Notes under the pieces: generated by a model | Told to the model about the DNA's origin: nothing | Database searches by the model: none | What the model saw: the letters and a program-made list of their open reading frames with translations, nothing else | Made by a program: the position numbers and the translations under genes | Shown: piece by piece, positions 28,271 through 36,853 of the stretch | Position numbering within the stretch: position 1 is the first letter of the stretch | Layout of the letters: every line of letters begins with the position of its first letter | NCBI RefSeq assembly: GCF_004135205.1 | Contig: NZ_CP035490.1 | Coordinates: 5,943,501 to 6,007,500 of the forward strand | Direction of reading: 5' to 3' | DNA from: Hahella sp. KA22 | GTDB lineage: Bacteria > Pseudomonadota > Gammaproteobacteria > Pseudomonadales > Oleiphilaceae | Length of the DNA stretch: 64,000 nt

Positions 28271-30469
28271 CTATTTAATCATAGTTTTCAATAAAGCCAA
28301 AACCGGATCATCTGATCCCAATGCAAATGGCTCATAAGCTTTTTCAAGATCCTGCGCAGCAGCAGAACAATAAGTACGTCTTTTCAAATAGAGAATAATT
28401 TCTAATAGTAATATTTTCTTGCTGACATTGTCTTTTAAATTTGAAATAAGAAATGGAATGCCATGTTTCAATATGTCGCTCGACCATTCAGAAGGTTTGG
28501 CGCACCGAAGTAAGCAAGCCTGAATTAAAGGCTCACTATATCTCTTAAAAACATTAGTTTCTTTTCCGCATGGCAAAGAGTTATTTGTAACATCCAATGC
28601 GTTATTGTTAACTAAGGTTCGCACTAACCTATTCTTACCTTCTGGATCAGACCTCATTCTTTGGAGAGCTACTGCCACCACAAATAAAACATGCATTTCA
28701 TTGGCACCAGCATCTGCCAAAGGTGAAGAAGAACCGAGAGTTACCTGATAACTGGGGTCTATCTTAATTATCGGATTATCAACAATCCCTGATGAAAAAC
28801 TTGAATTAAGAGCTGTCATGCGAGATCTGTAATAATCCGGTTCATCAAAAGGCGGGGGAACTTCACCCCATATATTAGCCTCCTTACACCATGGGCATTC
28901 TTTCTCCCCCCAGTTTGGTAGATATATCTCAGCAACCGAATATAGGCCTGACGCCCAGCCATTTCTCCTGCTAAGGGCACCATCTTTCAATTTTTTAACA
29001 CACGATTCATTTTCTCCCCTCAGAACAGCAATAAAAATCGAAAGCGACTTGAAAATATTAGTGTTAAGACTGAGTCTTTCACGCATTGCTCTGACATACC
29101 GATCAATTCTAGACCCCGTTATTATTACATCGTCCAAAATGCAAATATGTTTAGAGGATTTTAATATATTCTCTTCTTCTTCAGATATATTCAATAAATT
29201 GTGCGTTACAATAGCTTTTATTTTCCAGCGCTGAGAAATTATATTTAGCATACTTTTTGCGGCACTATGAGGAGGGCAAACAATTACATCTGGAATACCA
29301 TACTCCTCTTCAATCAAGTTCATTCTTTCTGTAAAGATAGAAATAAAAGCATCATTTTTGGCAAGTTCCGTAACATCCACATAAAAGGCGTGATGTCTCG
29401 GGTTCTCTTCGTCATTTGGATCATCTCTATGAACACAAAGCGCACCCTCTACACTTCCAAGCATGTCGAGAGAGGGCCGAATATCACTATTTTTATCTAC
29501 GTATCTAGCGGGAAGGCTTACTGGGGTTTCTTTCCGTTGCTTTGGATAATAATATCTTTCGTCTATTGAGATAACTTCATCGTTGTGATCACAATAGGGA
29601 CAACTGTTTTCTTCATATGAAACCATTTCTTGTGAACTTAATTCGCAAAAGGTGATATCTGCTGGTGTGGTATCTTTGTCACAAGGCATCTGATAGATAC
29701 TTGCACTTTGAAACGAAATATCCGGTCTGATACGCTTACACATATCCAAGAGCGAACTCAAGTGTCCACCGCTTGCATTAACACTGACAAGCACTAGAGC
29801 CGTGCTAGAAGGCTCTAATTTTCCTAATAAACCTTCAGCAACCTTTTGAGCATCCTCGGCATTGGAATTCATGTGTTGATGCAAACAATCAAACTTTATT
29901 CGTTTTTCTAAAATACTCTGTGAATGAAGAACTAGCGAGGCCAAGCTCCAATTGTCAAATAAAACTGCATCTGCGCGATTAATACTAGTCAACATCCAAT
30001 AACTAATTCGATCCATACGACCAAAAGAGTGTACGGCATCTGCAAGCCTTAAAAAGGCTTTAGTATGCATTCCAGATGGAGTTTGATAGTGTAACCCATC
30101 GTCAGCAATGTGGAAGCACTCTCCATCTGAGCGCTCTAAAACATCAATGAAATCGGCCTGTCTAATTTTTCTTAGTAATTCTTTATCATCAATTTTCAAG
30201 CAGCCTTCTTTTTGAACGAGATAAATATAGTAGTCTTTATACTCGTTATTTAATTCTAAAAGATATACCGGAACTCCATCTCCAGCCCTTCGTACAATTT
30301 GATCCCTGTCTTTAAAATCACACTTTAGGTGATCTATAATTTCAGAAGAAACCTTGAACACTATACACTCTACACCGCTACAGTTTATTTTTTTTAGTCG
30401 AGAGTCCAGGTCGGCAAACATACCGCTGTCCGGTACTTTTTTTATAATTATCTTCTTGTTGCGTTCCAT
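28271..30469 (-). CDS. Large protein with two phosphoribosyltransferase-like domains
   Basis: A 732-residue protein. Residues about 125-245 look like a degenerate orotate-PRTase-type domain (TPSGMHTKAFLRLADAV, then VSVNASGGHLSSLLD where the PRPP loop would be). Residues 340-470 are a second PRTase domain with an intact PRPP loop, ICILDDVIITGSRID (442-456). Cysteine pairs CPYC (290-293) and CPWC (525-528) could bind one zinc. The C-terminal 200 residues are helical with no recognised motif. The gene starts 1 bp after the ATPase gene, implying co-translation. PRTases make or break N-glycosidic bonds using PRPP, so it may make or modify a nucleoside-like molecule or nucleic acid; this is inference. 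Base composition is AT-rich. Confidence 0.7.
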   Translation of the reverse strand: MERNKKIIIKKVPDSGMFADLDSRLKKINCSGVECIVFKVSSEIIDHLKCDFKDRDQIVRRAGDGVPVYLLELNNEYKDYYIYLVQKEGCLKIDDKELLRKIRQADFIDVLERSDGECFHIADDGLHYQTPSGMHTKAFLRLADAVHSFGRMDRISYWMLTSINRADAVLFDNWSLASLVLHSQSILEKRIKFDCLHQHMNSNAEDAQKVAEGLLGKLEPSSTALVLVSVNASGGHLSSLLDMCKRIRPDISFQSASIYQMPCDKDTTPADITFCELSSQEMVSYEENSCPYCDHNDEVISIDERYYYPKQRKETPVSLPARYVDKNSDIRPSLDMLGSVEGALCVHRDDPNDEENPRHHAFYVDVTELAKNDAFISIFTERMNLIEEEYGIPDVIVCPPHSAAKSMLNIISQRWKIKAIVTHNLLNISEEEENILKSSKHICILDDVIITGSRIDRYVRAMRERLSLNTNIFKSLSIFIAVLRGENESCVKKLKDGALSRRNGWASGLYSVAEIYLPNWGEKECPWCKEANIWGEVPPPFDEPDYYRSRMTALNSSFSSGIVDNPIIKIDPSYQVTLGSSSPLADAGANEMHVLFVVAVALQRMRSDPEGKNRLVRTLVNNNALDVTNNSLPCGKETNVFKRYSEPLIQACLLRCAKPSEWSSDILKHGIPFLISNLKDNVSKKILLLEIILYLKRRTYCSAAAQDLEKAYEPFALGSDDPVLALLKTMIK

Positions 30470-30470
30470 T

Positions 30471-31643
30471 TCAAGGTCTCAAGTAATTTGATTTGGAAGG
30501 CCAGATAATTGATAGGCTAGAGCCTACATTCTTAGTTAAGATAATTGCGTTTTTACTAAATTTGATAGCATCGCCGCCAAGCTCGTTAAATGATTTAACT
30601 GAATATAAGTTGGCAGAGCAGACAACAAAAAGTGCATTCAATTTTCTTGCGGCTCTTATTGAGTCAAATAAACCATAACCACTTTTCCCTTCGCTTACTT
30701 TGTGTCTTGTAACTCCACGTTTAAAGGCATGTTCCAACCTTTCTTTATCACTCAATGTCGTATATTTTTCAGGAAGTGTATTATGAATGCCTTGCCCACA
30801 ATCCATTACTGTAACCACAGTAAGTGTATTTTTACTTGAAAATCCGTGATCTTTATATAGCCTATGAAGATAAGCCTTGGAATCGGTATCTAGATCTTCA
30901 CGCTTGTCAATTGCAGCTTCGTTGGGTGTCGTGATTTTTTGTATAAGTATTCCACTATAACCATTTATTAGGCTGTCATTAGTATCAACGCACCCATGTT
31001 CAAACGCATTTTCAGCAATATGATATATCCATGAGCCGACAAGAGTCTTGGCATCCACAGACGAAACTTTTTCATCGCCTATTGTTTTAATTATCGGAGA
31101 AATTTTATTTCTAAAAATATCTGATTCTGGAAAACTTAGAGCATCCCTTCCTCTGAGAACAGCAGGAATTCTGTAGTCATGTCTACAAATAAGATATTGG
31201 CTTTTTCCATCGCCTAGTTGACCTTTATTATTTTGTAGCACCTTCCATATAACAGAACCGATATGTCCTCTGGCTTGTACAGGATCGTTCAAATCGCTAA
31301 AAGCATCGTATATACCACTAGATTTGTATATAAGCTGGAGACCAAATATCCCACATAAAATCTCAGGTATATCAAGATTAATAATGTCCGCATAACTATT
31401 AATGTGCCTATTTCGCAGACTAGACAAAGAAATCTTCTTTGATAAATTATGAAATTTAATAATTAGTCTTTTTCCAGAGAAAAGAAATTCCTGCAAATAA
31501 CCGAGTGCTATCCCTTCAGCAAACAAAGCAAAGGAAGAAGTTTTTGACACCACAAAGACCAATTCATCACAATTATCGGCGATCCAGTTTTTTGATATAA
31601 AATCAATGTTTGTATTTGAGCCAATATTGATAATTTTTTGCAT
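30471..31643 (-). CDS. GHKL (histidine-kinase/Hsp90-type) ATPase domain protein
   Basis: The start is chosen at ATG 31643 (MQKIINIGSN); the frame continues to 31742, but an AT-rich promoter-like stretch lies there. It has 390 residues. The first 195 have no recognised family. The C-terminal half has all three GHKL ATP-site motifs: N-box ENAFEH (211-216), G1 DCGQGI (281-286) and G2 GKSGYGLF (319-326). No dimerisation/phosphoacceptor (DHp) histidine motif, receiver or membrane segment is seen, so it is not an ordinary sensor kinase. It is the first gene of a two-gene operon with the PRTase protein. Confidence 0.7.
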   Translation of the reverse strand: MQKIINIGSNTNIDFISKNWIADNCDELVFVVSKTSSFALFAEGIALGYLQEFLFSGKRLIIKFHNLSKKISLSSLRNRHINSYADIINLDIPEILCGIFGLQLIYKSSGIYDAFSDLNDPVQARGHIGSVIWKVLQNNKGQLGDGKSQYLICRHDYRIPAVLRGRDALSFPESDIFRNKISPIIKTIGDEKVSSVDAKTLVGSWIYHIAENAFEHGCVDTNDSLINGYSGILIQKITTPNEAAIDKREDLDTDSKAYLHRLYKDHGFSSKNTLTVVTVMDCGQGIHNTLPEKYTTLSDKERLEHAFKRGVTRHKVSEGKSGYGLFDSIRAARKLNALFVVCSANLYSVKSFNELGGDAIKFSKNAIILTKNVGSSLSIIWPSKSNYLRP

Positions 31644-31859
31644 TAAAATACCAATTATTTTGTAACTTTTAAGTGCGCTATAATTTATATAGTATTTATA
31701 TTTTTGTCGGCATTTTACATATTCAAAAGTGTTGCAACGCAACTATATTCAGGCATCCTTAGTGTCCGTTTTGGATCGAAAACAGTCATTCACTATTTAA
31801 CATTGAATAAAAAGATAGCACACGCATCAGCATATGCTACGGGAGGTGGCTATTTGATC

Positions 31860-32339
31860 TTATGGCATCACCCCAGTAATCTGACCTTTCAATACGCCCG
31901 CGCGGCTCGCTTGGCTGCAATGGCTCCCACTGCTTGATGGCGTCCCGCTTCCTCCGTCTCCGTGGGTGTGGCTCGCCGTTGTAGCCGCCAACTCCTGAAC
32001 CACACCAATCAGATCCGCAATCACCTGCAACACGTCCACGCCACCGCTGCCTATAGCGATGGCCGGCGCTTGGATGGTCACGGCTGCGCTGGCTTTCAGT
32101 TCGATGATTTGCGCCTGAATCTTCCTGGCCGCGCTTGCGATATCGGTATGGCTTCCTTGAACGTTTATAGTTTTGTTGGCGCAGGTTTGCGTGTCGCTGT
32201 CGCTGATCGTTGCGGAGCGCGAGCCGCCCGCGGTGGCGCTGTCGTCGCCTTGGATTGCCGCTTGTCGGTTACGGGCGATGGCCTGGTTAAAGTCGGCGGC
32301 GGTGGTCAGGTTCAGGTTATCCGCCGCCGATAGGTTGGC
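31860..32339 (-). pseudogene. C-terminal remnant of a VgrG/phage tail-spike-like gene
   Basis: A 159-codon open stretch preceded in frame by a stop codon (32340-32342) and lacking a start. The translation ends in VDVLQVIADLIGVVQEL and TTASHTHGDGGSGTP. Upstream are a NINVQGSHTDIA-like segment (read as KTINVQGSHTDIASA) and IQAQIIELKASAAVTIQAP, the beta-helix and tail pattern of VgrG spikes or phage baseplate spikes. The needle's N-terminal domains are missing. GC content is higher than the neighbouring operon. It may be the leftover carrier of the effector-like genes downstream. Confidence 0.55.
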
Positions 32340-32450
32340 CTACACTGTTCCGGATTGCGACTATATGAGAATGGTCTGCATTGACCGCTTGGAAAGTGGG
32401 GAGTCTGCGAAGGGATTAGTTTGCTCTGCTTAGTTGCTGAGAACAGAGGT

Positions 32451-32490
32451 ACTGAAAACACCCGAGCGTTAGCTCAAAGGTGTTTTCAGT
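32451..32490. terminator. Long hairpin after the second immunity-like gene
   Basis: Perfect 12-bp arms (ACTGAAAACACC and GGTGTTTTCAGT) with a nested GAGC/GCTC stem, 18 bp beyond the stop of the minus-strand gene. The arm itself provides the T-rich part. Probably a terminator. Confidence 0.6.
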
Positions 32491-32508
32491 ATTGATCCGA
32501 TAGCTGAT

Positions 32509-33528
32509 TTAACTCTTTTTACCTTGGCTAGAGTGTTTAGCCTCCATCTCAGCAGCCTGCTCCATTAACTTAAGCATTTCCTCTTCGGTCGTGGCTGCGT
32601 TCATTTTATTGAGGAGTTTATCTTTCTCGGATTTAGGAACTTGCTGGTCTGAGTAACTAAGCCTGCGTAGCTCAACCAGGTTCTTGCAATATTCCTCCCA
32701 CTCCGCGTCTTGCTCTGGTGTCGTCCACTTCAAAGGACTGAGAGTTTTAGAGATTTTTGCGCTGGAGTGAGTGGACTTAATTTGCTCCAACTCATTAAGT
32801 GCGGAGGCCGATAGCTCGATCTTAACGCTGGATATGATGCTTTCTACAAGCTCGTAGAGCGGTTTGGGCGACACCATTGCGTCTTTCTTCGAGAGCTCTC
32901 CCGGCTCATATTGCAAAAGATGAAAATATATAAAGACGCAGACTTCATGATCAACCGGGAAAGCATATATAACCTTTCGGTCATCGCCACTGGTCACAGG
33001 CGTCACTTCAAATGACACAGCATGTATTGGATGGCGACTATCTGGTTTCCAGTTAACCGGCGCATCAAATTTGCTGCGTCCATTCGAAACCAAGTGGCCA
33101 TATTCAGTAGTTAAAGCATCCGTTATGAACTGCTGGAAATGGTCAGGCCTTAATAGCGAAAAATCTTTGCTTGACGGGGTAATTCTCTGAACCGAGACTG
33201 TGGCGTCCACTTGGGCGGCATAGCCGGTAAACGCCTGTCCTCGAAAAGCCCAGCAACGCCGCAGAGGAACTATATATCTTAGTTCTTTATAGCAGGCTTC
33301 CTCACCAATCTTTCTACGGTCAGTTTCGTATAGGTTACTGTCAAATAAGTTATATTCGCCAGAAGGAGAAATATATTCTTCATAGAAGCCATCAGGAAGA
33401 TGGCGGTTCATTAAAAAGCTGACTTTAGTTCCTGACAAGGAAATCTGAATAGCTTCAGCCTTTGAAAAATCTGGTCCTATTGGGATACAAGGACGCTTTT
33501 TTCGGAGCTTAAGTGTAAGCAAACTCAT
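32509..33528 (-). CDS. Immunity-like protein, paralogue of the next gene
   Basis: A 339-residue soluble protein with no named family. It is clearly homologous along its length to the product of 33935-34801. Shared stretches are LTLKLR near the start, PIGPDFxKAEAI, RCWxFRG, DFxxLRPxxFQQFITDxL, VCVxIYFH, PLxEL and KWTTxEQDAEWEEYCK. It has an extra Lys/Glu-rich helical tail of about 50 residues. Tandem paralogues next to a larger gene are typical of immunity genes for polymorphic toxins; the role is inferred from context. Confidence 0.55.
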   Translation of the reverse strand: MSLLTLKLRKKRPCIPIGPDFSKAEAIQISLSGTKVSFLMNRHLPDGFYEEYISPSGEYNLFDSNLYETDRRKIGEEACYKELRYIVPLRRCWAFRGQAFTGYAAQVDATVSVQRITPSSKDFSLLRPDHFQQFITDALTTEYGHLVSNGRSKFDAPVNWKPDSRHPIHAVSFEVTPVTSGDDRKVIYAFPVDHEVCVFIYFHLLQYEPGELSKKDAMVSPKPLYELVESIISSVKIELSASALNELEQIKSTHSSAKISKTLSPLKWTTPEQDAEWEEYCKNLVELRRLSYSDQQVPKSEKDKLLNKMNAATTEEEMLKLMEQAAEMEAKHSSQGKKS

Positions 33529-33934
33529 GGCTTATGACCTTTCTGGGATGAGCTTCACTACTATTTCTTGAAAAAGAAAACCATTTACTGATCAGCATAA
33601 AATACATCTAGGGTCATTATTTATCCCTTCAGACTTAAATATTGCCGGTTCCTGGCGGTAAATGCCCCCGCTCAAGCCGAAGCCTGATCATTTTCAAAAC
33701 TTTGATCAGGTTGTTGATACTATTGATATCAGTAAAGTTAATCTGCCCAGCGAGCCAATTGTAGTATGCGCGAGTGAGGACTTGGCTTTGGCATATGGTG
33801 TTTCTAAGGCGCGGGAATTGTATAAAGAGGCCATCGCTCAGATACTATTCTGACAACGACGGCCGTTACCGGGACTTCTGGGACGAAGTCGAGCAGCCCT
33901 AATGTAGAATGCTCCTATCTTTGGGCAATCACCA
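33529..33934. other. Spacer with coding remnants between paralogues
   Basis: About 400 bp. A 63-codon plus-strand frame (33662-33853) and, in another frame just after it, a peptide DNDGRYRDFWDEVEQP ending at a stop look like decayed coding sequence rather than a gene. Confidence 0.3.
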
Positions 33935-34801
33935 CTATTTCATAGTGGAGAATCGTTCCCTTTCCGCTAAGTCCTTACAGTACTCCTCCCACTCAGCATC
34001 CTGCTCAGATGTAGTCCACTTTATTGGAGCAACGTGACTCAGCTTTAACGCCGGATGCTTGCTTTGAATCTCTTCAAAGTCTTGCTTAGCAGAAGGAGTA
34101 AGTTCTAGCCAAACGCTCCCAATAATATTTTGGCATAGCTCTTCAAGGGGGCGGGGCGGTATCAGACTGTCTTGTTCTACCAACTTACCCGGCGCGTATT
34201 GGTGAAAATGAAAATAAATCCAAACACAAACGTCGTGCTCAATGGGAAATGCCAGAATTTTTTCTCTATACCCTCCCCTAACAGGACCAGAACGAACTTC
34301 AAAAGTAACCGCAGGCACATTGCCACCTAAATTCGCCGGAGTCCAGTCAACAGGAGCGTCATAGAGGCTACGGCCAAACAACACTTCATCACCATAGTCA
34401 GCGGTTAGACAATCAGTGATAAACTGCTGAAAGTCCTGGGCATTCAATAAAGAATAATCCTGTCGACCAGGCCTGACGCGCTTGACCACCAATGTTGCTC
34501 CCAACTCCGCAACATAGCCGGAAAAAATAGGTCCACGAAACCCCCAACATCTTTTTAGCGGCCTAAAAAACCAGAAAAGCCCTGTCTCATCTTCTTCATA
34601 GAGAGAGTCATCATAAAGATTGTAGCTGCCGTCAGGAGCTATCTCTTCCTCATGTGAGCTAGGCGGTTGATGTGGATTGAGCTGCAGCTTAATCTTGGCG
34701 CCAGAGAGATCCAGCTCAATAGCTTCAGCTTTGCCAAAATCTGGGCCAATCGGGACACACGGCTTTTTCGCTGTTCTCAATTTAAGCGTTAGCAGCCTCA
34801 T
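33935..34801 (-). CDS. Immunity-like protein downstream of putative effector
   Basis: The start is at ATG 34801 with a strong AGAAGGAGAG site; the frame's extension to 34894 overlaps the upstream gene and lacks support. It has 288 residues. It is homologous to the 32509-33528 product over its full length and, more weakly, to the 230-residue product at 48725-49417, with the same order of motifs (W/F-rich core, HDVCVWIYFHFHQ versus SDLCLHFTIILSG, then a PL/EEL helix and a C-terminal ExE helix). It has no signal peptide. It lies 34 bp after the large gene, so it is probably co-expressed. Proposed immunity partner. Confidence 0.6.
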   Translation of the reverse strand: MRLLTLKLRTAKKPCVPIGPDFGKAEAIELDLSGAKIKLQLNPHQPPSSHEEEIAPDGSYNLYDDSLYEEDETGLFWFFRPLKRCWGFRGPIFSGYVAELGATLVVKRVRPGRQDYSLLNAQDFQQFITDCLTADYGDEVLFGRSLYDAPVDWTPANLGGNVPAVTFEVRSGPVRGGYREKILAFPIEHDVCVWIYFHFHQYAPGKLVEQDSLIPPRPLEELCQNIIGSVWLELTPSAKQDFEEIQSKHPALKLSHVAPIKWTTSEQDAEWEEYCKDLAERERFSTMK

Positions 34802-34835
34802 ATGCTCTCCTTCTCTAATCGAGACCTTTTGGAGG

Positions 34836-36116
34836 TTACCATAATTTGCGATCCGTATTTTGAATGGCCGCCTGTAAGTTGGGGTACCTGTCAAATGCTG
34901 GGATATTTGTGGCTACGGCAGAAATTACAGGAGCACTGGCGGCAATAGCGCCGCAAACACCATACAAAGGACCGGCCCCAAACGCCGCAACCATGGTTGT
35001 TACTGCGGTTCCTATCCCTTGTACGTCCTTACCATTTGTGAATAGCCCTAATGCATCGCTAGTTACTTGCTTAAGTCCGTAACCTTTCTGAGAGCGCAAA
35101 CGTCTTACCATCGTTTTTACTGGCGCCCAACCTAACGCCATGCCTCCCAGAGCTTGCCTTACAGATAGCACTTGATTTTTAGCGAAGCTATCATCTGGGC
35201 TGACATGCATTCCCAGATCTCGACAAAGAACAAATGCTCTATCCGTATTAGTTGTTGCTCCACTCAAAAAGGCTGTATGGCTATCCAGCCGAACTCCCCT
35301 GTCGCGAACAATTTGAAGAGCCTGGGTAAATACGCCAGAGCCGCCATATTGTGTTACCCATGCTACAGGTTTACGCTGCTTCTGCGCTTTTACCATTACA
35401 TCAGCCAGCACCTGAGCACTCTCATGAATGCGTTCGGATTTTTGCGCGTTATTCGCCTCAGCCAATCTCCAACCTCCGACAGAGCCCTCGCCTGGAGTGT
35501 ACATGAGATTAAAGCCAAGTTTGCTTATTTCAGATTTAAAATGGCTAGCGGATATGTGGGCGGCTACTTCTCTGGCTGCATCATGAGGGGAAGGGTTTAA
35601 GTCCGCAACACCGACAATTATCCAATCTTCTTTATTTTTTGATTGAGGTTTGACATAACCCGTTCTACCAGCCTTCCCATCTGTTCCTCGAACCTCTTTG
35701 TCCATAATGAGCGACACATTCCAACCGCCGGTTCTCTTAGGTTTTGCAAACAACAAACCTGGCTTTTTGAAGTCAACTTGCTTTTCAAAAAAACTGAAGT
35801 CTATATCCAAGGCTTCAATTTGATACTCTCTACTAGGCGTTTCTACTATGTTGGCAACACAACCGGGAAGCATCATTCGATATAACTTATACCCAGCTAT
35901 ACTAAAGTCTTCGTGTACATACACACTTTTCCCCCTGCTGACGCCGGAAGTAAGTTGGCCAATTTCTTTTACAATATATGTCGCCCAATAGTCGCCTTTC
36001 TTTGATAGATCAATAAGCTTGTTGTACGTGGAAACGAGCTGAGCCGAAACCATTACCTTCTTTCCAGTACCGGGCTGACCAATACGTTGAGCAGTCATGT
36101 TGACAGCTTGATTCAT
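34836..36116 (-). CDS. Putative effector/toxin of a two-gene module
   Basis: A 426-residue protein of no recognised family, with no signal peptide. The C-terminus has a Gly/Ala-rich hydrophobic stretch (about 366-405) that could insert in a membrane. It is collinear with the 394-residue product at 47547-48731: GFNLMYTP (201) matches GFSLFYNP (195), PVAWVTQYGGSG (250) matches LSWLIIGNG (249), and an N-terminal MVSAQLVSTYNKLID segment matches VFINTGLIPIFMTLI. It is followed by two tandem immunity-like paralogues and, further on, a VgrG/spike remnant. An exported antibacterial effector is the best guess; this is inference. Confidence 0.55.
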   Translation of the reverse strand: MNQAVNMTAQRIGQPGTGKKVMVSAQLVSTYNKLIDLSKKGDYWATYIVKEIGQLTSGVSRGKSVYVHEDFSIAGYKLYRMMLPGCVANIVETPSREYQIEALDIDFSFFEKQVDFKKPGLLFAKPKRTGGWNVSLIMDKEVRGTDGKAGRTGYVKPQSKNKEDWIIVGVADLNPSPHDAAREVAAHISASHFKSEISKLGFNLMYTPGEGSVGGWRLAEANNAQKSERIHESAQVLADVMVKAQKQRKPVAWVTQYGGSGVFTQALQIVRDRGVRLDSHTAFLSGATTNTDRAFVLCRDLGMHVSPDDSFAKNQVLSVRQALGGMALGWAPVKTMVRRLRSQKGYGLKQVTSDALGLFTNGKDVQGIGTAVTTMVAAFGAGPLYGVCGAIAASAPVISAVATNIPAFDRYPNLQAAIQNTDRKLW

Positions 36117-36853
36117 AGTTAATCCCTAAGTGTTAAAAGTAGCTGATTGCCCGGACGCCCCCCTACCAAAACAGATAGACAGAGGAATCCATTGGCTTAT
36201 AGCCAGGGCTGCGAGTTGTGGCGGCGAATAGCATTGAGTTGTGCGCAATGATTATTGCTTATAGTTGAAACTAAAAGTAACAAAGCCTTCCCACAGACAC
36301 AAGGCGTCCGAGGGGTTATGCCATGCAGCCTAAGTGGATACCCTTGGGTAATATTTTCCCTTGAAAAATCGGGCAGATATATTTCGCACAGACAGCATTG
36401 CATGCCTTCTTTCTGGCATATTAATCCTTTGAAATAGCCCCTCTTTCCAATGAAAGGCGGCTGTCGCCATTTTTCGCATAGCTTCAATGCAAGCCTCGAT
36501 CAATACATCTCCCCCCCCTACAGGGTTACCCCTAGATGGATCTCAAGTCCTTTTGAGAAATAATACGTTAGAGATGACGATGATCTCGTTAGAGCGTTTG
36601 GAAGGCGCCGATAGTCATGTCCGCGGTGTTCTCGCCTTGTTTTCCGCTGGCGCTCATGTAGTTGGCTTGGTCTCTAATTTCTTCAAAACCACGATGACGG
36701 TAGTCGCTAAAGATTTAACAGCGTCGTTCAGAACAGCCTAGTCTCAAACAGTTAAGCGGAGTGTCTTGTAAGCGAGGCGATCTGATTTTTTGTATTTGTG
36801 AAGGCGGGTGCTGATGGCTGAGCGGTGGCTGAATATTGGAAGGATATGTGGAT
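36117..36853. other. Non-coding or decayed stretch before the lipoprotein gene
   Basis: About 740 bp between divergent genes. Two frames (36197-36487 minus, 36487-36741 plus) exist but show no family likeness or good ribosome site. An 8-base C run lies at about 36510. Confidence 0.3.

Noticed and set aside
33662..33853. A 63-codon frame between the immunity-like paralogues
   Set aside because: No ribosome site and no similarity; it looks like decayed sequence.
36197..36741. Two short frames (96 and 84 codons) in the spacer upstream of the lipoprotein gene
   Set aside because: No recognisable domains, poor start signals and low-complexity parts; kept as non-coding.
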